Part shown: piece after piece, positions 1-8,780 of the stretch | How the letters are laid out: every line of letters starts with the position of its first letter | How positions within the stretch are numbered: the first letter of the stretch is position 1 | Origin: Bacteroidales bacterium | Lineage (GTDB): Bacteria; Bacteroidota; Bacteroidia; Bacteroidales; ML635J-15 | Reading direction: 5' to 3' | DNA: 10,917 nt | NCBI GenBank assembly: GCA_028696755.1 | Contig: JAQVGK010000062.1 | Span: 1-10,917, forward strand | The notes under the pieces: model-generated | What the model saw: only the letters and a program-made list of their open reading frames with translations | Database searches by the model: none | What the model was told of the DNA's origin: nothing | Translations under genes and position numbers: made by a program

Positions 1-3000
1 TCAGATCCTACTACAGGAGACTATGATGGTGTTGTCATTGCTATTCGCAGAGGGTCAAATTCTCCTGTTGTCTTACCAGATGTTCCTTCCGCACTTACCG
101 CAAATACTACATTTGGAAATGCTTCATCAGAGTATGGTAGCAATCCTGATTATTCATATATAGTTTATAAAGGGACAGGTAATAGTGTTACTGTTACGGG
201 TCTAACTCAGGGTGAGGAATACTCCATAAAAGCATTTTCTTACTTTAATGATGGATACGATAATACCAATGCTGTTACTACAACTTCTATTAGTAGCCTG
301 GATGTAGATAATGTCAGCAGTGCAAGTGCTACAGCAGGAAATACTACTGCTACTATTCAATGGAGTTTACCGGATCTGTGTTATGATCAAATACTTGTTG
401 TAGGACATGCAGGCAGTTCTGTAAGTTCTAATCCATCAGGAGATGGTAGCACTTATACTGTTTCTAATACTTTTGGAAGTGGAACAGATATTGGAAGTTC
501 AGAATATGTTGTTTATTTAAATAGTGGGACTAACACTAGTGTAACTGGTTTAACAAATGGCACAATGTATTACTTTACGATATTTACCAGAAATGGAACT
601 GAATGGTCTCCAGGTATAGAAGTTACTGTTACCCCCTCAAATGTTACATATTTTAATCCTGGTGAGCTAGTTATTGTTGGATTTGATGCGGCAATTGCTA
701 GTAGTAGTAGTGATAAAATATATTTGGCAACTTTTGTGGATATTCTCCCAGGAACAGAGTTCTTATATGTAAATAGTAGATTCGAAGCTGGCGCTTCAGC
801 TAATGAAAGGACATTGAGGTGGTACGGTGGTAGTGATTACATCACTGAAGAGCCAGGAATTGCTACAATTACATATTCCGGAACAGGTATAACAGCAGGA
901 TCAATCATTTCATTCGAAATTGGATCAGGTGCACCACACACATTTGAAGTCAATGGTTTCTCCAACTCTGATTTTAGTGGATCAATATCTAGTAATCAAG
1001 CAAATATTTCTTCTTCTGGTGGAGATCAACTCTGGTTAATACAAGGTGTATTTACAGACCATGGAAATTATAATACTCTTGATGGAAATGTGCTGTATGG
1101 TTTAACTAGTCGCGAAGCATGGGTCCCTTTATCAAGCTCAGTTAGTGGTGGTGGAACAAGAGAGTCAAGAATACATCCGGACATTGAGTGTTTTAACCTA
1201 GAGATATCTGGAACTGATGGATATGCATACTACAAAAATGGAACTACTGGAACTCCAGGAACCCCTGCACATGATGCAACTTTTAGAACTATATTACTTG
1301 ATATTATGAATCCTGCAAACTGGAATTCAGCAGGAGGCGACGGAGTTCTAAATATCACAGAAGATTTTTGTGACTGTGATCAATCAAATATTTCGGATGC
1401 TATTGGTCGAAAATTCTGTATAAGCTCTTACACTGTAGAACATCAATGGATAGGTGATAATGATACAGATTGGTTTAATTGTGCAAACTGGAAAGGACTA
1501 CATATTCCTAATGAAGAAACAGATGTCCTATTTGACTCAGATGATTGTTACGATGATATTGAACTAACTACTCAAGATACCGCAAGATGTAAAAACATCA
1601 CATTCCAGGGAAGTGGATCTTACGATTTTTATGCAGGCGGAGATAGCGATAAAATCATTGAAATATTTGGAGACATAAATATTAATATGAATAATTCTGT
1701 CGTATTCGATGACAGTAATTCCGGAACTGCTGATGGTCAATTAATTCTTCATGGAGATTGGATTAATACTGTTGGAGATAATGGATTTAAAGAAGGAAAC
1801 AGCACTGTTATCTTTACTGATGCTCAAGCTCAACAAATTACGACAAGCTCTGGAAACGAATCCTTTGGCACATTAAAAATTGATAAATCTGCCGGTAACC
1901 TTACATTAAACGACAACATCGAAACAGACTATCTCAATCTTACATCTGGTAATATTAACACAGGAACAAATCGTGTTTATATTTCAAATACAGCAACTGG
2001 CGCAATAGCAAATTCATCTACAGATTCTTATATCAATGGCAATCTTAGAAGAGATGTCTCAGCCACAGGCTCTTATGATTTCCCTGTAGGAACAGCCAGC
2101 AATTATGAATTAATTAATATTGACTTACAAAGTTCAACAGGACTTACATATTTAGATGCAAGTTTTGACAGCTCAGTTGGAACTACAGAAATCTCTTCAT
2201 TAAACCTTACTGTTAACGGTACATTGCTGCAAGAAGTATTAGACGGAGGTTTCTGGACAGTAACTCCTAATGCAGGCGTTACAGCTGTTGAGTATAATGC
2301 AGGTCTTAACCTTAGAGGTTCGTCCAATGCCGGAACAGAACCTGCTCAACATTCTGTAATAAAAAGAGCTAATTCCCGAGAAGACTGGGCAATACGAGGA
2401 AATCATGATAATGATGATCAAAGTATTAGTGGTGGAGTTGTTTACGCATATCGTACTAGCTTTAACACATTCTCAGATTTCGCAATTGCTAAACATAGAA
2501 CAAATATACTACCAGTTGAGTTACTTGACTTCTCAATAAAATGTAATGGCCCAGAAAATAAACTTTTCTGGTCAACTGCTAGCGAAATAAATAACGATTA
2601 TTTCGAAGTACAAAAAAGTGATGATGGAAATCTATGGTATTATATCGGAATGGTTAAAGGTGCTGGAAATTCATCTAAAATCAACAATTATTCTTTTGTA
2701 GATAAAGAAAACATCGCTAATGCCTATTACAGATTACGTCAGGTTGATTTCGATGGCAAATTTGAATATTCACCAGCAATTTTCAGTAATTGTAACGAAA
2801 CAAAAGAAATTAATCTTATTGTTTATCCAAACCCTGTAAGCGACTACCTTAATGTAATGGTCGAAAACTGGAAATCGGAAAAAATTGACTGGGAAATTGT
2901 TAATACTACTGGTCAGGTTGTTATAAAAGGTAATTTCAAACCTGCAGATTCTTACTTTGTGGAACAAATTAACATGTCGGAACTAAAACCTGGAATGTAC

Positions 3001-3057
3001 GTTGTGCGGTTTATGGATGATAACAATTTGGTTATCCGAAAGGCTGATAAGAAGTAG
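1..3057 (+). CDS. Large T9SS-secreted surface protein with fibronectin III-like modules (5' end outside window)
   Basis: The frame is open from base 1 with no start that fits, so this is the last 1018 residues of a longer protein. Residues about 1-97 and 98-215 read as fibronectin III-like modules, each with a 'VTGLT.G..Y' strand pattern. Residues about 216-460 form a Gly/Ser-rich beta module starting 'GELVIVGFDAA', like those that precede or follow adhesion modules in Bacteroidota surface proteins. From about 481 a 'W.G....DWFNCANW' motif opens a long beta-rich stretch. 'LPVELLDF' near 837 begins the conserved linker common before T9SS tails. Residues about 939-1018, starting VYPNP and including 'LKPGMYVVRF', are a type A sorting domain (TIGR04183-like). 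The protein should cross the outer membrane by T9SS and stay surface-bound or be released. No catalytic motif is seen, so adhesion or a structural role is inferred. No terminator is visible before the next gene. Confidence 0.9.
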   Translation, partial: SDPTTGDYDGVVIAIRRGSNSPVVLPDVPSALTANTTFGNASSEYGSNPDYSYIVYKGTGNSVTVTGLTQGEEYSIKAFSYFNDGYDNTNAVTTTSISSLDVDNVSSASATAGNTTATIQWSLPDLCYDQILVVGHAGSSVSSNPSGDGSTYTVSNTFGSGTDIGSSEYVVYLNSGTNTSVTGLTNGTMYYFTIFTRNGTEWSPGIEVTVTPSNVTYFNPGELVIVGFDAAIASSSSDKIYLATFVDILPGTEFLYVNSRFEAGASANERTLRWYGGSDYITEEPGIATITYSGTGITAGSIISFEIGSGAPHTFEVNGFSNSDFSGSISSNQANISSSGGDQLWLIQGVFTDHGNYNTLDGNVLYGLTSREAWVPLSSSVSGGGTRESRIHPDIECFNLEISGTDGYAYYKNGTTGTPGTPAHDATFRTILLDIMNPANWNSAGGDGVLNITEDFCDCDQSNISDAIGRKFCISSYTVEHQWIGDNDTDWFNCANWKGLHIPNEETDVLFDSDDCYDDIELTTQDTARCKNITFQGSGSYDFYAGGDSDKIIEIFGDININMNNSVVFDDSNSGTADGQLILHGDWINTVGDNGFKEGNSTVIFTDAQAQQITTSSGNESFGTLKIDKSAGNLTLNDNIETDYLNLTSGNINTGTNRVYISNTATGAIANSSTDSYINGNLRRDVSATGSYDFPVGTASNYELINIDLQSSTGLTYLDASFDSSVGTTEISSLNLTVNGTLLQEVLDGGFWTVTPNAGVTAVEYNAGLNLRGSSNAGTEPAQHSVIKRANSREDWAIRGNHDNDDQSISGGVVYAYRTSFNTFSDFAIAKHRTNILPVELLDFSIKCNGPENKLFWSTASEINNDYFEVQKSDDGNLWYYIGMVKGAGNSSKINNYSFVDKENIANAYYRLRQVDFDGKFEYSPAIFSNCNETKEINLIVYPNPVSDYLNVMVENWKSEKIDWEIVNTTGQVVIKGNFKPADSYFVEQINMSELKPGMYVVRFMDDNNLVIRKADKK

Positions 3058-3126
3058 GAAGTTTCTGCTTGCTTTTTGGAAATTTTTTGATTATTTTTAG
3101 TACAACAAACTATAAATCGGCGTAAT

Positions 3127-3810
3127 ATGAAGTTTCGAAATAAACGCAAATTGCCCAACAGAAAGGTTTTGCGACTTAAAGGACATGATTATTCCAGCCC
3201 AGGTCATTATTTTCTTACAATTTGTTGCCAAAATCGCACATGTTTGTTTGGCAAAATCGAAAATGGAGAAATGATTTTAAACGATGCTGGCAAAATGGTC
3301 GAAAAATGGTATTACGAATTGGAAAACAAATATCCCGATAAACGTTGCCACGAAATGGTTATAATGCCAAATCACATGCATTGTATTATCGAAAATATAT
3401 TAAACGCCAATGATACAACACAAAATAAAAATTGCAATGAAAATTTAATGGATGCATCACAACGGGACGCCCACGTACGGACGTCCCTATGTGGACGTCC
3501 CGTTGACGAAAAACGTGGACGTCCCGTTGATAAAAACCAAAATTTTGACGACGAAAAACGTGGGCGTTACGGACAACATAATAAAATTTATGGTGCATCA
3601 ATTTCGGATGTAATGGATTGGTTTAAAACAATGACAACAAACGAATACATCAGAGGCGTAAAACAATTGGAATGGCAAAGGTTTGACAAAAAATTATGGC
3701 AACGCAGTTTTAACGATAAAATCATTCGTACAGAATATTCCTTAGTAAGAATCCGAAATTACATAATCAATAATCCTACGAATTGGGGTAAAGACAAATT
3801 CTTTAAATAA
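3127..3810 (+). CDS. REP-associated tyrosine transposase-like protein (RAYT, Y1/HUH family)
   Basis: This 227-residue protein has the single-domain HUH nuclease layout. 'GHYFLTICCQNR' (about 26-37) is the first strand, 'MPNHMHCII' holds the metal-binding His83-x-His85, and 'IRNYIINNP' holds Tyr212, the likely nucleophile (Tyr204 is a less likely alternative). Such proteins nick single-stranded DNA at short palindromes and are usually chromosomal singletons linked to REP elements. Residues about 97-150 are a low-complexity hydrophilic insert with GRPVDEKR/GRPVDKNQ repeats, encoded by palindromic DNA. The family's usual 'YYDHIIR' stretch reads 'FNDKIIR' here, so activity may differ. ATG 3127 puts the basic N-terminus right before the conserved core. 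The gene lies 69 bp after the surface protein gene and 56 bp before the nuclease gene. No insertion-sequence ends or target duplications are visible. The family call is firm; activity is not known. Confidence 0.9.
   Translation: MKFRNKRKLPNRKVLRLKGHDYSSPGHYFLTICCQNRTCLFGKIENGEMILNDAGKMVEKWYYELENKYPDKRCHEMVIMPNHMHCIIENILNANDTTQNKNCNENLMDASQRDAHVRTSLCGRPVDEKRGRPVDKNQNFDDEKRGRYGQHNKIYGASISDVMDWFKTMTTNEYIRGVKQLEWQRFDKKLWQRSFNDKIIRTEYSLVRIRNYIINNPTNWGKDKFFK
3461..3504. repeat. REP-like imperfect palindrome inside the RAYT reading frame
   Basis: Arms 3461-3477 and 3488-3504 are inverted repeats matching at 15 of 17 positions, including an uninterrupted 9-bp outer match (aacgggacg / cgtcccgtt). The 10-base spacer holds a further self-complementary octamer, ggacgtcc, at 3479-3486. 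The same octamer recurs at 3493-3500 and 3517-3524. The hairpin is far more GC-rich than its surroundings and falls in the variable loop of the protein. That it acts as a RAYT target site is inference. Confidence 0.8.
3491..3537 (+). repeat. 24-bp tandem duplication encoding GRPVDEKR / GRPVDKNQ
   Basis: The unit at 3491-3514 begins gtggacgtcccgttga and is repeated at 3515-3537 with a few substitutions and one base fewer before the match ends. A decayed third partial copy (gacgaaaaacgtgggcgt) is at 3550-3567. The 24-bp period keeps the reading frame, giving two eight-residue repeats at residues 123-138 and the remnant DEKRGR at 142-147. Confidence 0.85.
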
Positions 3811-3866
3811 AATATGAAACAATTATGGATTTGAATAGTTAATAAACAAAAGAAAAAATATTTAAA

Positions 3867-6800
3867 ATGAATATAAAAAGTTTAAAAAATTTACGAAGTA
3901 ATTTTACATCAAATCTAACCATATTTTTCTGTGTTAGCATAGCTCTATCATATGCTGTGCCTTTTAGTGTTTACTCACAGAACACATTTAATCAAACAAA
4001 AGGCACAAAAGCCCTACCATCAATCTCACTCTCTACATCCAATCTCGATTTCGAGAATGTTTTTGCGGGATTTTATTCGGTTCCACAGATTTATAGTGTT
4101 ACGGCAAGCGATTTAAGTGGAGTTCTAACAATTACAGCTCCTGCTGGAATAGAAATTTCGACTAATTGCTCAACTGGTTTTACTACCTCGATTAATTTGA
4201 GTCCTTCAGGTGGAGCAGTTTCGGCAACTATTTGGGTAAGATATATCGGTGGAAATGTTAGTGGAGATATTACGCATGAATCGGCAGGTGCTGTAACCAA
4301 AACTATTGCAATACTTGAAAGCGAAAGCTTTACGAATTTGCCTACCGATTATTATAGCACAGCTACAGGCGCAGGCGCAACACTAAAAACGAATCTATAC
4401 AATATCATAAGCGATTACACCATTATTGATTATGACGAGTTGCATGTTGCTTATGCGAGTACCGACATCACAACAGATGGTTATATCTGGGATATCTATA
4501 GCGACAATCCATGTGGCGCAGATACTTATAATTTCACACTTTCGGTAGATCAGTGTGGTAACTACTCGGGCGAAGGCGACTGCTACAACCGCGAGCATAC
4601 ATTTCCAAACTCTTGGTTTGGCGGTGGTGCTGGTGCAGGTGCCTATTCAGATTTGCATCAAGTTTTACCTACCGATGGTTATGTAAATGGTATCCGTTCA
4701 AATTATGTTTATGGAGAAGTTAGCTCGGCAAGTTACACCTCTGACAATGGTTGCAAGCGTGGCCCAAACACATATTCGCCGCTATATACAGGAGTAGTTT
4801 TTGAGCCAATTGATGAGTACAAGGGAGATATTGCCAGAATTTATTTTTACATGATTACGCGCTACGAAACCCAATTGCCATCATGGGAAAGTCTTACCGC
4901 TTATGGCGATGTTGTTATGGATGGCAACACTTATCCTGGATTCGAAAGCTGGTATTTACAAATGCTTATGGACTGGCATACTCAGGATCCGGTATCTCAA
5001 AAGGAGAAAAACAGAAACGATGCCACATATCTTATCCAGGGAAACCGCAATCCATTTGTTGACAATCCCGAATATGTTTCGATGATCTGGACAGCTGCTC
5101 CAACCCTATCGGTAAACCCAGCTGCAATTAATTCGCTGGCTTATGTTTACGAAAACGGCCCTTCCAATGCTCAGACTTTCAGCTTAAGTGGAAACTATTT
5201 GTCGGGATTTCCTGATGATATTATAGTTAGTGCTCCAACTAATTTTGAGGTTTCTGCTGATGGAACAAATTTCTCGGGTTCGTGCACAATACCATATTCT
5301 GCAGCAACCCTTAACGCTACTACAGTATATGTTCGATTAGTTTCAGCGCTTGAACCTGGTTCATACACAGGAACAATCACAATCTCTGGAGGTGGTGATA
5401 GCGATGGAGAAAGCATTACTTTAAATGGATTTGTAAACAGCGTATCTGTTTCCGATTGTTTGAACGAAGATTTTAGCGGCATTACTGGTTTCTCACATGC
5501 TACTCCTGGATCTACTGACATTTCGGCAAGCATTAACTCATACACACAAACCACAGGCTGGTCGGGTTCCAAAATATTTGAAGCAGGTGGCGAAATTAAG
5601 CTTGGTTCAAGTTCGGCAAACGGTTATATTATTACTCCAGCTGTTGACTTATCGCAAGGCGGAAGTGTAAGTTTTGATTATTCTAAATACGGTTCGGATG
5701 TTGCTTTTGTACAGGTTTTTCATGCTGCCGATGGTGTAACATTCGAGCAAGTAGGTTCCGACATAACTCCCGAAACGGCATTTTTAACTCATAGTGTTGA
5801 AATCACTGGAGGAACTGTTGTTTCTAAAATAAAAATCGGAACAAACACCAAAAGAGCATATATTGATAATATCGCCGTGCAATGTGGTGGATCGGCAGCC
5901 GAAGGATTTTTATTTGTAACACCATCCGAACTAAACGGTTTGGTTTATACCGAAGGATTTGGCCCATCGTCGGAACAAAATTTTGTTGTAAGTGGAACCA
6001 GTTTGGATGGATCAGACGTTACAATCACAGCACCAACTAATTACGAAATTTCATTAACTAGCGGAACAGGATTTCAATCTACACCGATTGTGCTTTCAGC
6101 ATTTGACGGCAGTTCCGAAACAATTTATGTTCGTCTAAAAGCCGGATTGGGATTTGGAATTTATAATTTGGAGTTTGTTACTGCCAGTGGAGGTGGTGCT
6201 GATGCGGTTACTGTAAGTTTGAACGGAGAAGTTTTCGAAGAAATTGTGCCAGAATTAGTCGTAAATCCAACCGAACTTAACGGATTTAACTATGTTGAAG
6301 GTTCTGGTCCATCGGCAGAGCAATCGTTTATTATTAGCGGCACAAATCTGAACGAAACAGATGTTACAATCACAGCACCAACTAATTACGAAATTTCATT
6401 AGCTAGCGGAACAGGATTTCAATCAACACCTATTATTCTTTCAGCTTTCGATGGCAGTTCCGAAACAATTTATGTTCGCCTAAAAGCCAATTTGGAATTT
6501 GGAATTTACAATTTGGAGCTTGCTACTGCTAGTGGAGGTGGTGCAGATGCAGTTACTGTAAGTTTGAACGGAGAAGTTTTCGAAGAAATTGTGCCAGAAT
6601 TAGTCGTAAATCCAACCGAGCTTAACGGATTTAACTATGTTGAAGGTTCTGGTCCATCGGCAGAGCAATCGTTTATTATTAGCGGCACAAATCTGAACGA
6701 AACAGATGTTACAATCACAGCACCAACAAATTACGAAATTTCATTAGCTAGCGGAACAGGATTTCAATCTACTCCTATTATTCTTTCAGCATTTGACGGC

Positions 6801-7208
6801 AGTTCCGAAACAATTTATGTTCGTCTAAAAGCCGGATTGGGATTTGGAATTTATAATTTGGAGTTTGCTACTGCTAGTGGAGGTGGTGCAGCAGAAATAG
6901 TTGTTACTTGTAATGGTTTTGTCGATCCGTTTGTTGGAATATGCAAAGAGTTCACAAATTCAAACATTCAAGTCTATCCAAATCCAGCCAATGATTTTTT
7001 AAGCATCATCATTTCAGAGCCTTATTCAGATGAGATTAAAATCGAAATATCTGATATTGCAGGAAAAATTGTTTACACATCGACAATTGACGCTAAATCT
7101 GAAAACAATTTAGAACAAATCAACCTTAGCAGCATAAAGCCAGGAGCATATTTAATCCGCCTTAGCAATAAGGATAATACGATAACACGAAAGATTGACA
7201 TCAAATAA
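3867..7208 (+). CDS. Secreted endonuclease I family DNase with Ig-like repeats and T9SS sorting domain
   Basis: This 1113-residue protein starts with a signal peptide (hydrophobic about 16-35, likely cut near Ser37-Gln38). An Ig-like domain spans about 51-152. An endonuclease I domain (Pfam Endonuclease_1, EndA/Vvn type) spans about 155-408. It shows 'REHTFPNSWF' with Glu243-His244, the position of the general base in the beta-beta-alpha-metal fold, then 'SDLHQVLPTDGYVNGIRSNYVYGEV' around 262-284 with Asn274/Asn279 as metal-ligand candidates, and 'GDIARIYFYMITRYE'. A second Ig-like domain lies at about 412-528 and a jelly-roll-like domain at 531-674. Three 115-residue Ig-like repeats follow at 684-1019, then a type A T9SS tail at about 1035-1113 (VYPNP...LSSIKPGAYLIRL). 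Bacterial EndA is about 230 residues, so most of this protein is accessory. Expected role: degradation of extracellular DNA for nutrients or in biofilms. Transcription ends at the hairpin just downstream. Confidence 0.95.
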   Translation: MNIKSLKNLRSNFTSNLTIFFCVSIALSYAVPFSVYSQNTFNQTKGTKALPSISLSTSNLDFENVFAGFYSVPQIYSVTASDLSGVLTITAPAGIEISTNCSTGFTTSINLSPSGGAVSATIWVRYIGGNVSGDITHESAGAVTKTIAILESESFTNLPTDYYSTATGAGATLKTNLYNIISDYTIIDYDELHVAYASTDITTDGYIWDIYSDNPCGADTYNFTLSVDQCGNYSGEGDCYNREHTFPNSWFGGGAGAGAYSDLHQVLPTDGYVNGIRSNYVYGEVSSASYTSDNGCKRGPNTYSPLYTGVVFEPIDEYKGDIARIYFYMITRYETQLPSWESLTAYGDVVMDGNTYPGFESWYLQMLMDWHTQDPVSQKEKNRNDATYLIQGNRNPFVDNPEYVSMIWTAAPTLSVNPAAINSLAYVYENGPSNAQTFSLSGNYLSGFPDDIIVSAPTNFEVSADGTNFSGSCTIPYSAATLNATTVYVRLVSALEPGSYTGTITISGGGDSDGESITLNGFVNSVSVSDCLNEDFSGITGFSHATPGSTDISASINSYTQTTGWSGSKIFEAGGEIKLGSSSANGYIITPAVDLSQGGSVSFDYSKYGSDVAFVQVFHAADGVTFEQVGSDITPETAFLTHSVEITGGTVVSKIKIGTNTKRAYIDNIAVQCGGSAAEGFLFVTPSELNGLVYTEGFGPSSEQNFVVSGTSLDGSDVTITAPTNYEISLTSGTGFQSTPIVLSAFDGSSETIYVRLKAGLGFGIYNLEFVTASGGGADAVTVSLNGEVFEEIVPELVVNPTELNGFNYVEGSGPSAEQSFIISGTNLNETDVTITAPTNYEISLASGTGFQSTPIILSAFDGSSETIYVRLKANLEFGIYNLELATASGGGADAVTVSLNGEVFEEIVPELVVNPTELNGFNYVEGSGPSAEQSFIISGTNLNETDVTITAPTNYEISLASGTGFQSTPIILSAFDGSSETIYVRLKAGLGFGIYNLEFATASGGGAAEIVVTCNGFVDPFVGICKEFTNSNIQVYPNPANDFLSIIISEPYSDEIKIEISDIAGKIVYTSTIDAKSENNLEQINLSSIKPGAYLIRLSNKDNTITRKIDIK
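5916..6923 (+). repeat. Three tandem 345-bp repeats encoding Ig-like domains
   Basis: Units start at 5916, 6261 and 6606 with an exact 345-bp (115-codon) period; the third is shorter and runs into the sorting-domain linker near 6923. Each encodes a domain of the form '(V)NPTELNG...TITAPTNYEISL.SGTGFQSTPI.LSAFDGSSETIYVRLKA...FGIYNLE'. Units 2 and 3 are almost identical over their first 160 bases. Unit 3 then switches to the unit 1 version from about 6791 to 6869. This is direct evidence of recent duplication followed by recombination between copies. Confidence 0.95.
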
Positions 7209-7211
7209 ATT

Positions 7212-7241
7212 AAAAAATCCCCTGAAAACGGGGATTTTTTT
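7212..7241. terminator. Bidirectional intrinsic terminator between convergent genes
   Basis: Arms aaaaaatcccc (7212-7222) and ggggatttttt (7230-7240) are perfectly complementary around a 7-base loop, followed by a T run. It starts three bases after the nuclease stop codon. Read on the other strand it also ends in a T run, about 55 bases after the transporter stop, so it can serve both genes. Confidence 0.88.
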
Positions 7242-7294
7242 GTTACATTACGAAAAAAGATCCTTACCGAATTTTGTCAAATCTTGCAGTAGGG

Positions 7295-8551
7295 TTAATT
7301 CATACTCTTAATCTCGAGAAGAATCAGAGCAAGGAAAAGGCAGAAGAAAAGAGATGATCCTGCAATAATAAACGACAGATCGTGACTACCAGTAGATGCA
7401 TATAATGTTTGTGATAATCTGCTAAATACAAATCCACCTAAACCCCAAGCCGACATTAGAATTCCGTAATTTACACCAAAGTTTTTCATTCCCCAGAATC
7501 CCTTTGTAAATGAAGGGAAAAGCGAAAGATTCGTTCCATAATTGAACCCAATGAATGTTGCAAAAAGAATTATAATAAAAGTTGATGCGTTAACGTCGAG
7601 CACCATCACCGAAATAAACATCAGGGCACTTTGGAAAATAAGTATAATTGCAAGTGTTAGCGACTTCGGAATTTTATCCGATACCATACCTGCTACCAAA
7701 CGACCAGCAGCATTACCAATAGCCATTATTGCCACAGCGATAAAAGCCGAATGCCCCATACTGGCTTTTGCCAGACCCGAAATATTGCTAATTACCATCA
7801 ATCCACATCCAGAGCCAATAAAGAAGATGAACCACATTATGTAGAACTTATTGTTTCTCAACATTTGCTTTGGACTAAAATCCTCGGTAGTATTTTCCGA
7901 TTTTCTGACTTTTTTTGCAGGATTAACAGGCACAACTGCCGGTACATAACCTTCGGGTGGATTCTTTAACAAAAATGCAAGTCCTACAACAATGACAAGG
8001 AATGAAACACCAAAAATCAGCATTGTCGACTGTATCCCAAAGTTAGTAACAAGAGTTGATGCAAGAGGTGCTATAAAAACTGGAGCCAGTCCAAATCCCG
8101 AAACTACTATTCCGGCAATTAGTCCAGTTTTTGCCGATGAGAACCACTTAAGTGCTGCAGGAGTTGTTGCCGAATAGCCAAAGCCAATTCCTGTGCCGCC
8201 TAGTATTCCAAATCCTAACAACCACAAATAATAATTTGTCGAAAACGATGCAATTATAAATCCTATTCCAACAAGCAAGCCTCCAATTTTTGCAGTAAAT
8301 GATGGGCCTTTTTTATCCTGAATTTTACCAGCAATTGTCATCGAGAATGCAAAAGCTAGGATACAAACAGCATAAGGGTCGTTTAATGAGGCCAGGTCCC
8401 AGTCGAAAGCACCAGCTCCACCAGCCTTAATCGAAGCCCCGATAGATTCCTTTAAAACGCTCCATGCATATAGAATTCCTAAGGCAAGGTTTATTGCCAA
8501 ACCTGCAAATGTAACAACCCATGCATTCTTGGGTGTTGTTGATTGACTCAT
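7295..8551 (-). CDS. MFS transporter, OFA (oxalate/formate antiporter-like) family
   Basis: This 418-residue integral inner-membrane protein has about 12 hydrophobic helices in two bundles of six. The N-terminus 'WVVTFAGLAINLALGILYAWSVLKESI' (about 11-37) is typical of OFA-family first helices. The loop after helix 2 has 'GKIQDKKGPSFTAKIGGLLVGIG', the MFS signature equivalent. After helix 6 the loop carries 'KNPPEGYVPA', also common in this family, followed by a charged stretch to about 230. The second bundle has a matching 'GRLVAGMVSDKIPKS' loop and 'MKNFGVNYGILMSAWGLGGF'. The length is normal for the family. OFA members exchange or cotransport small carboxylates such as oxalate or formate, but the substrate cannot be read from the sequence. 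The gene stands alone, convergent with the nuclease gene and divergent from the ATPase gene. The ATG at 8551 gives a complete first helix. Confidence 0.92.
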   Translation of the reverse strand: MSQSTTPKNAWVVTFAGLAINLALGILYAWSVLKESIGASIKAGGAGAFDWDLASLNDPYAVCILAFAFSMTIAGKIQDKKGPSFTAKIGGLLVGIGFIIASFSTNYYLWLLGFGILGGTGIGFGYSATTPAALKWFSSAKTGLIAGIVVSGFGLAPVFIAPLASTLVTNFGIQSTMLIFGVSFLVIVVGLAFLLKNPPEGYVPAVVPVNPAKKVRKSENTTEDFSPKQMLRNNKFYIMWFIFFIGSGCGLMVISNISGLAKASMGHSAFIAVAIMAIGNAAGRLVAGMVSDKIPKSLTLAIILIFQSALMFISVMVLDVNASTFIIILFATFIGFNYGTNLSLFPSFTKGFWGMKNFGVNYGILMSAWGLGGFVFSRLSQTLYASTGSHDLSFIIAGSSLFFCLFLALILLEIKSMN

Positions 8552-8780
8552 AAATAAAAAAATTACAAAATAAACCTTAATTTGATGTCAAAATCGCATC
8601 ATTCTCGACTATACATAAAAGTGTAATTATTTGAATCTCAATACATTCGGAAAATAACAACATTAAATATGAAGTAATCGAAACGAAATTCCAACTGAAT
8701 GTAAAAATATAATCTCTATGTGAGCTAAAACGTGAATTTTGTCATCAATTTAAGGTTATACACAAAAGAATTTTAAACTA
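8552..8780. other. Intergenic region between transporter and ATPase repeats
   Basis: This AT-rich stretch must hold the transporter promoter on the minus strand. No perfect TAnnTTTG is seen there. The nearest candidate is TATTTTG, one base short in its spacer, about 15-20 bases upstream of the transporter ATG. No small gene, RNA gene or strong hairpin was recognised. Confidence 0.5.

Noticed and set aside
565..3057. Surface protein starting at Met 565
   Set aside because: The upstream frame is open to base 1 and this Met lies inside a fibronectin III-like strand (LTNGTMYYFT), so it is not the start.
3127..3810. Complete IS200/IS605 insertion sequence
   Set aside because: The protein is RAYT-like rather than a classic IS200 TnpA. 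No TnpB is present, and no subterminal hairpins or boundaries were seen in the short flanks.
3824..3833. Possible -7 promoter box (TGGATTTG) for the nuclease gene
   Set aside because: It differs from TAnnTTTG at one key base and lacks a good -33 TTTG at 17-23 bases, so it is too weak to annotate.
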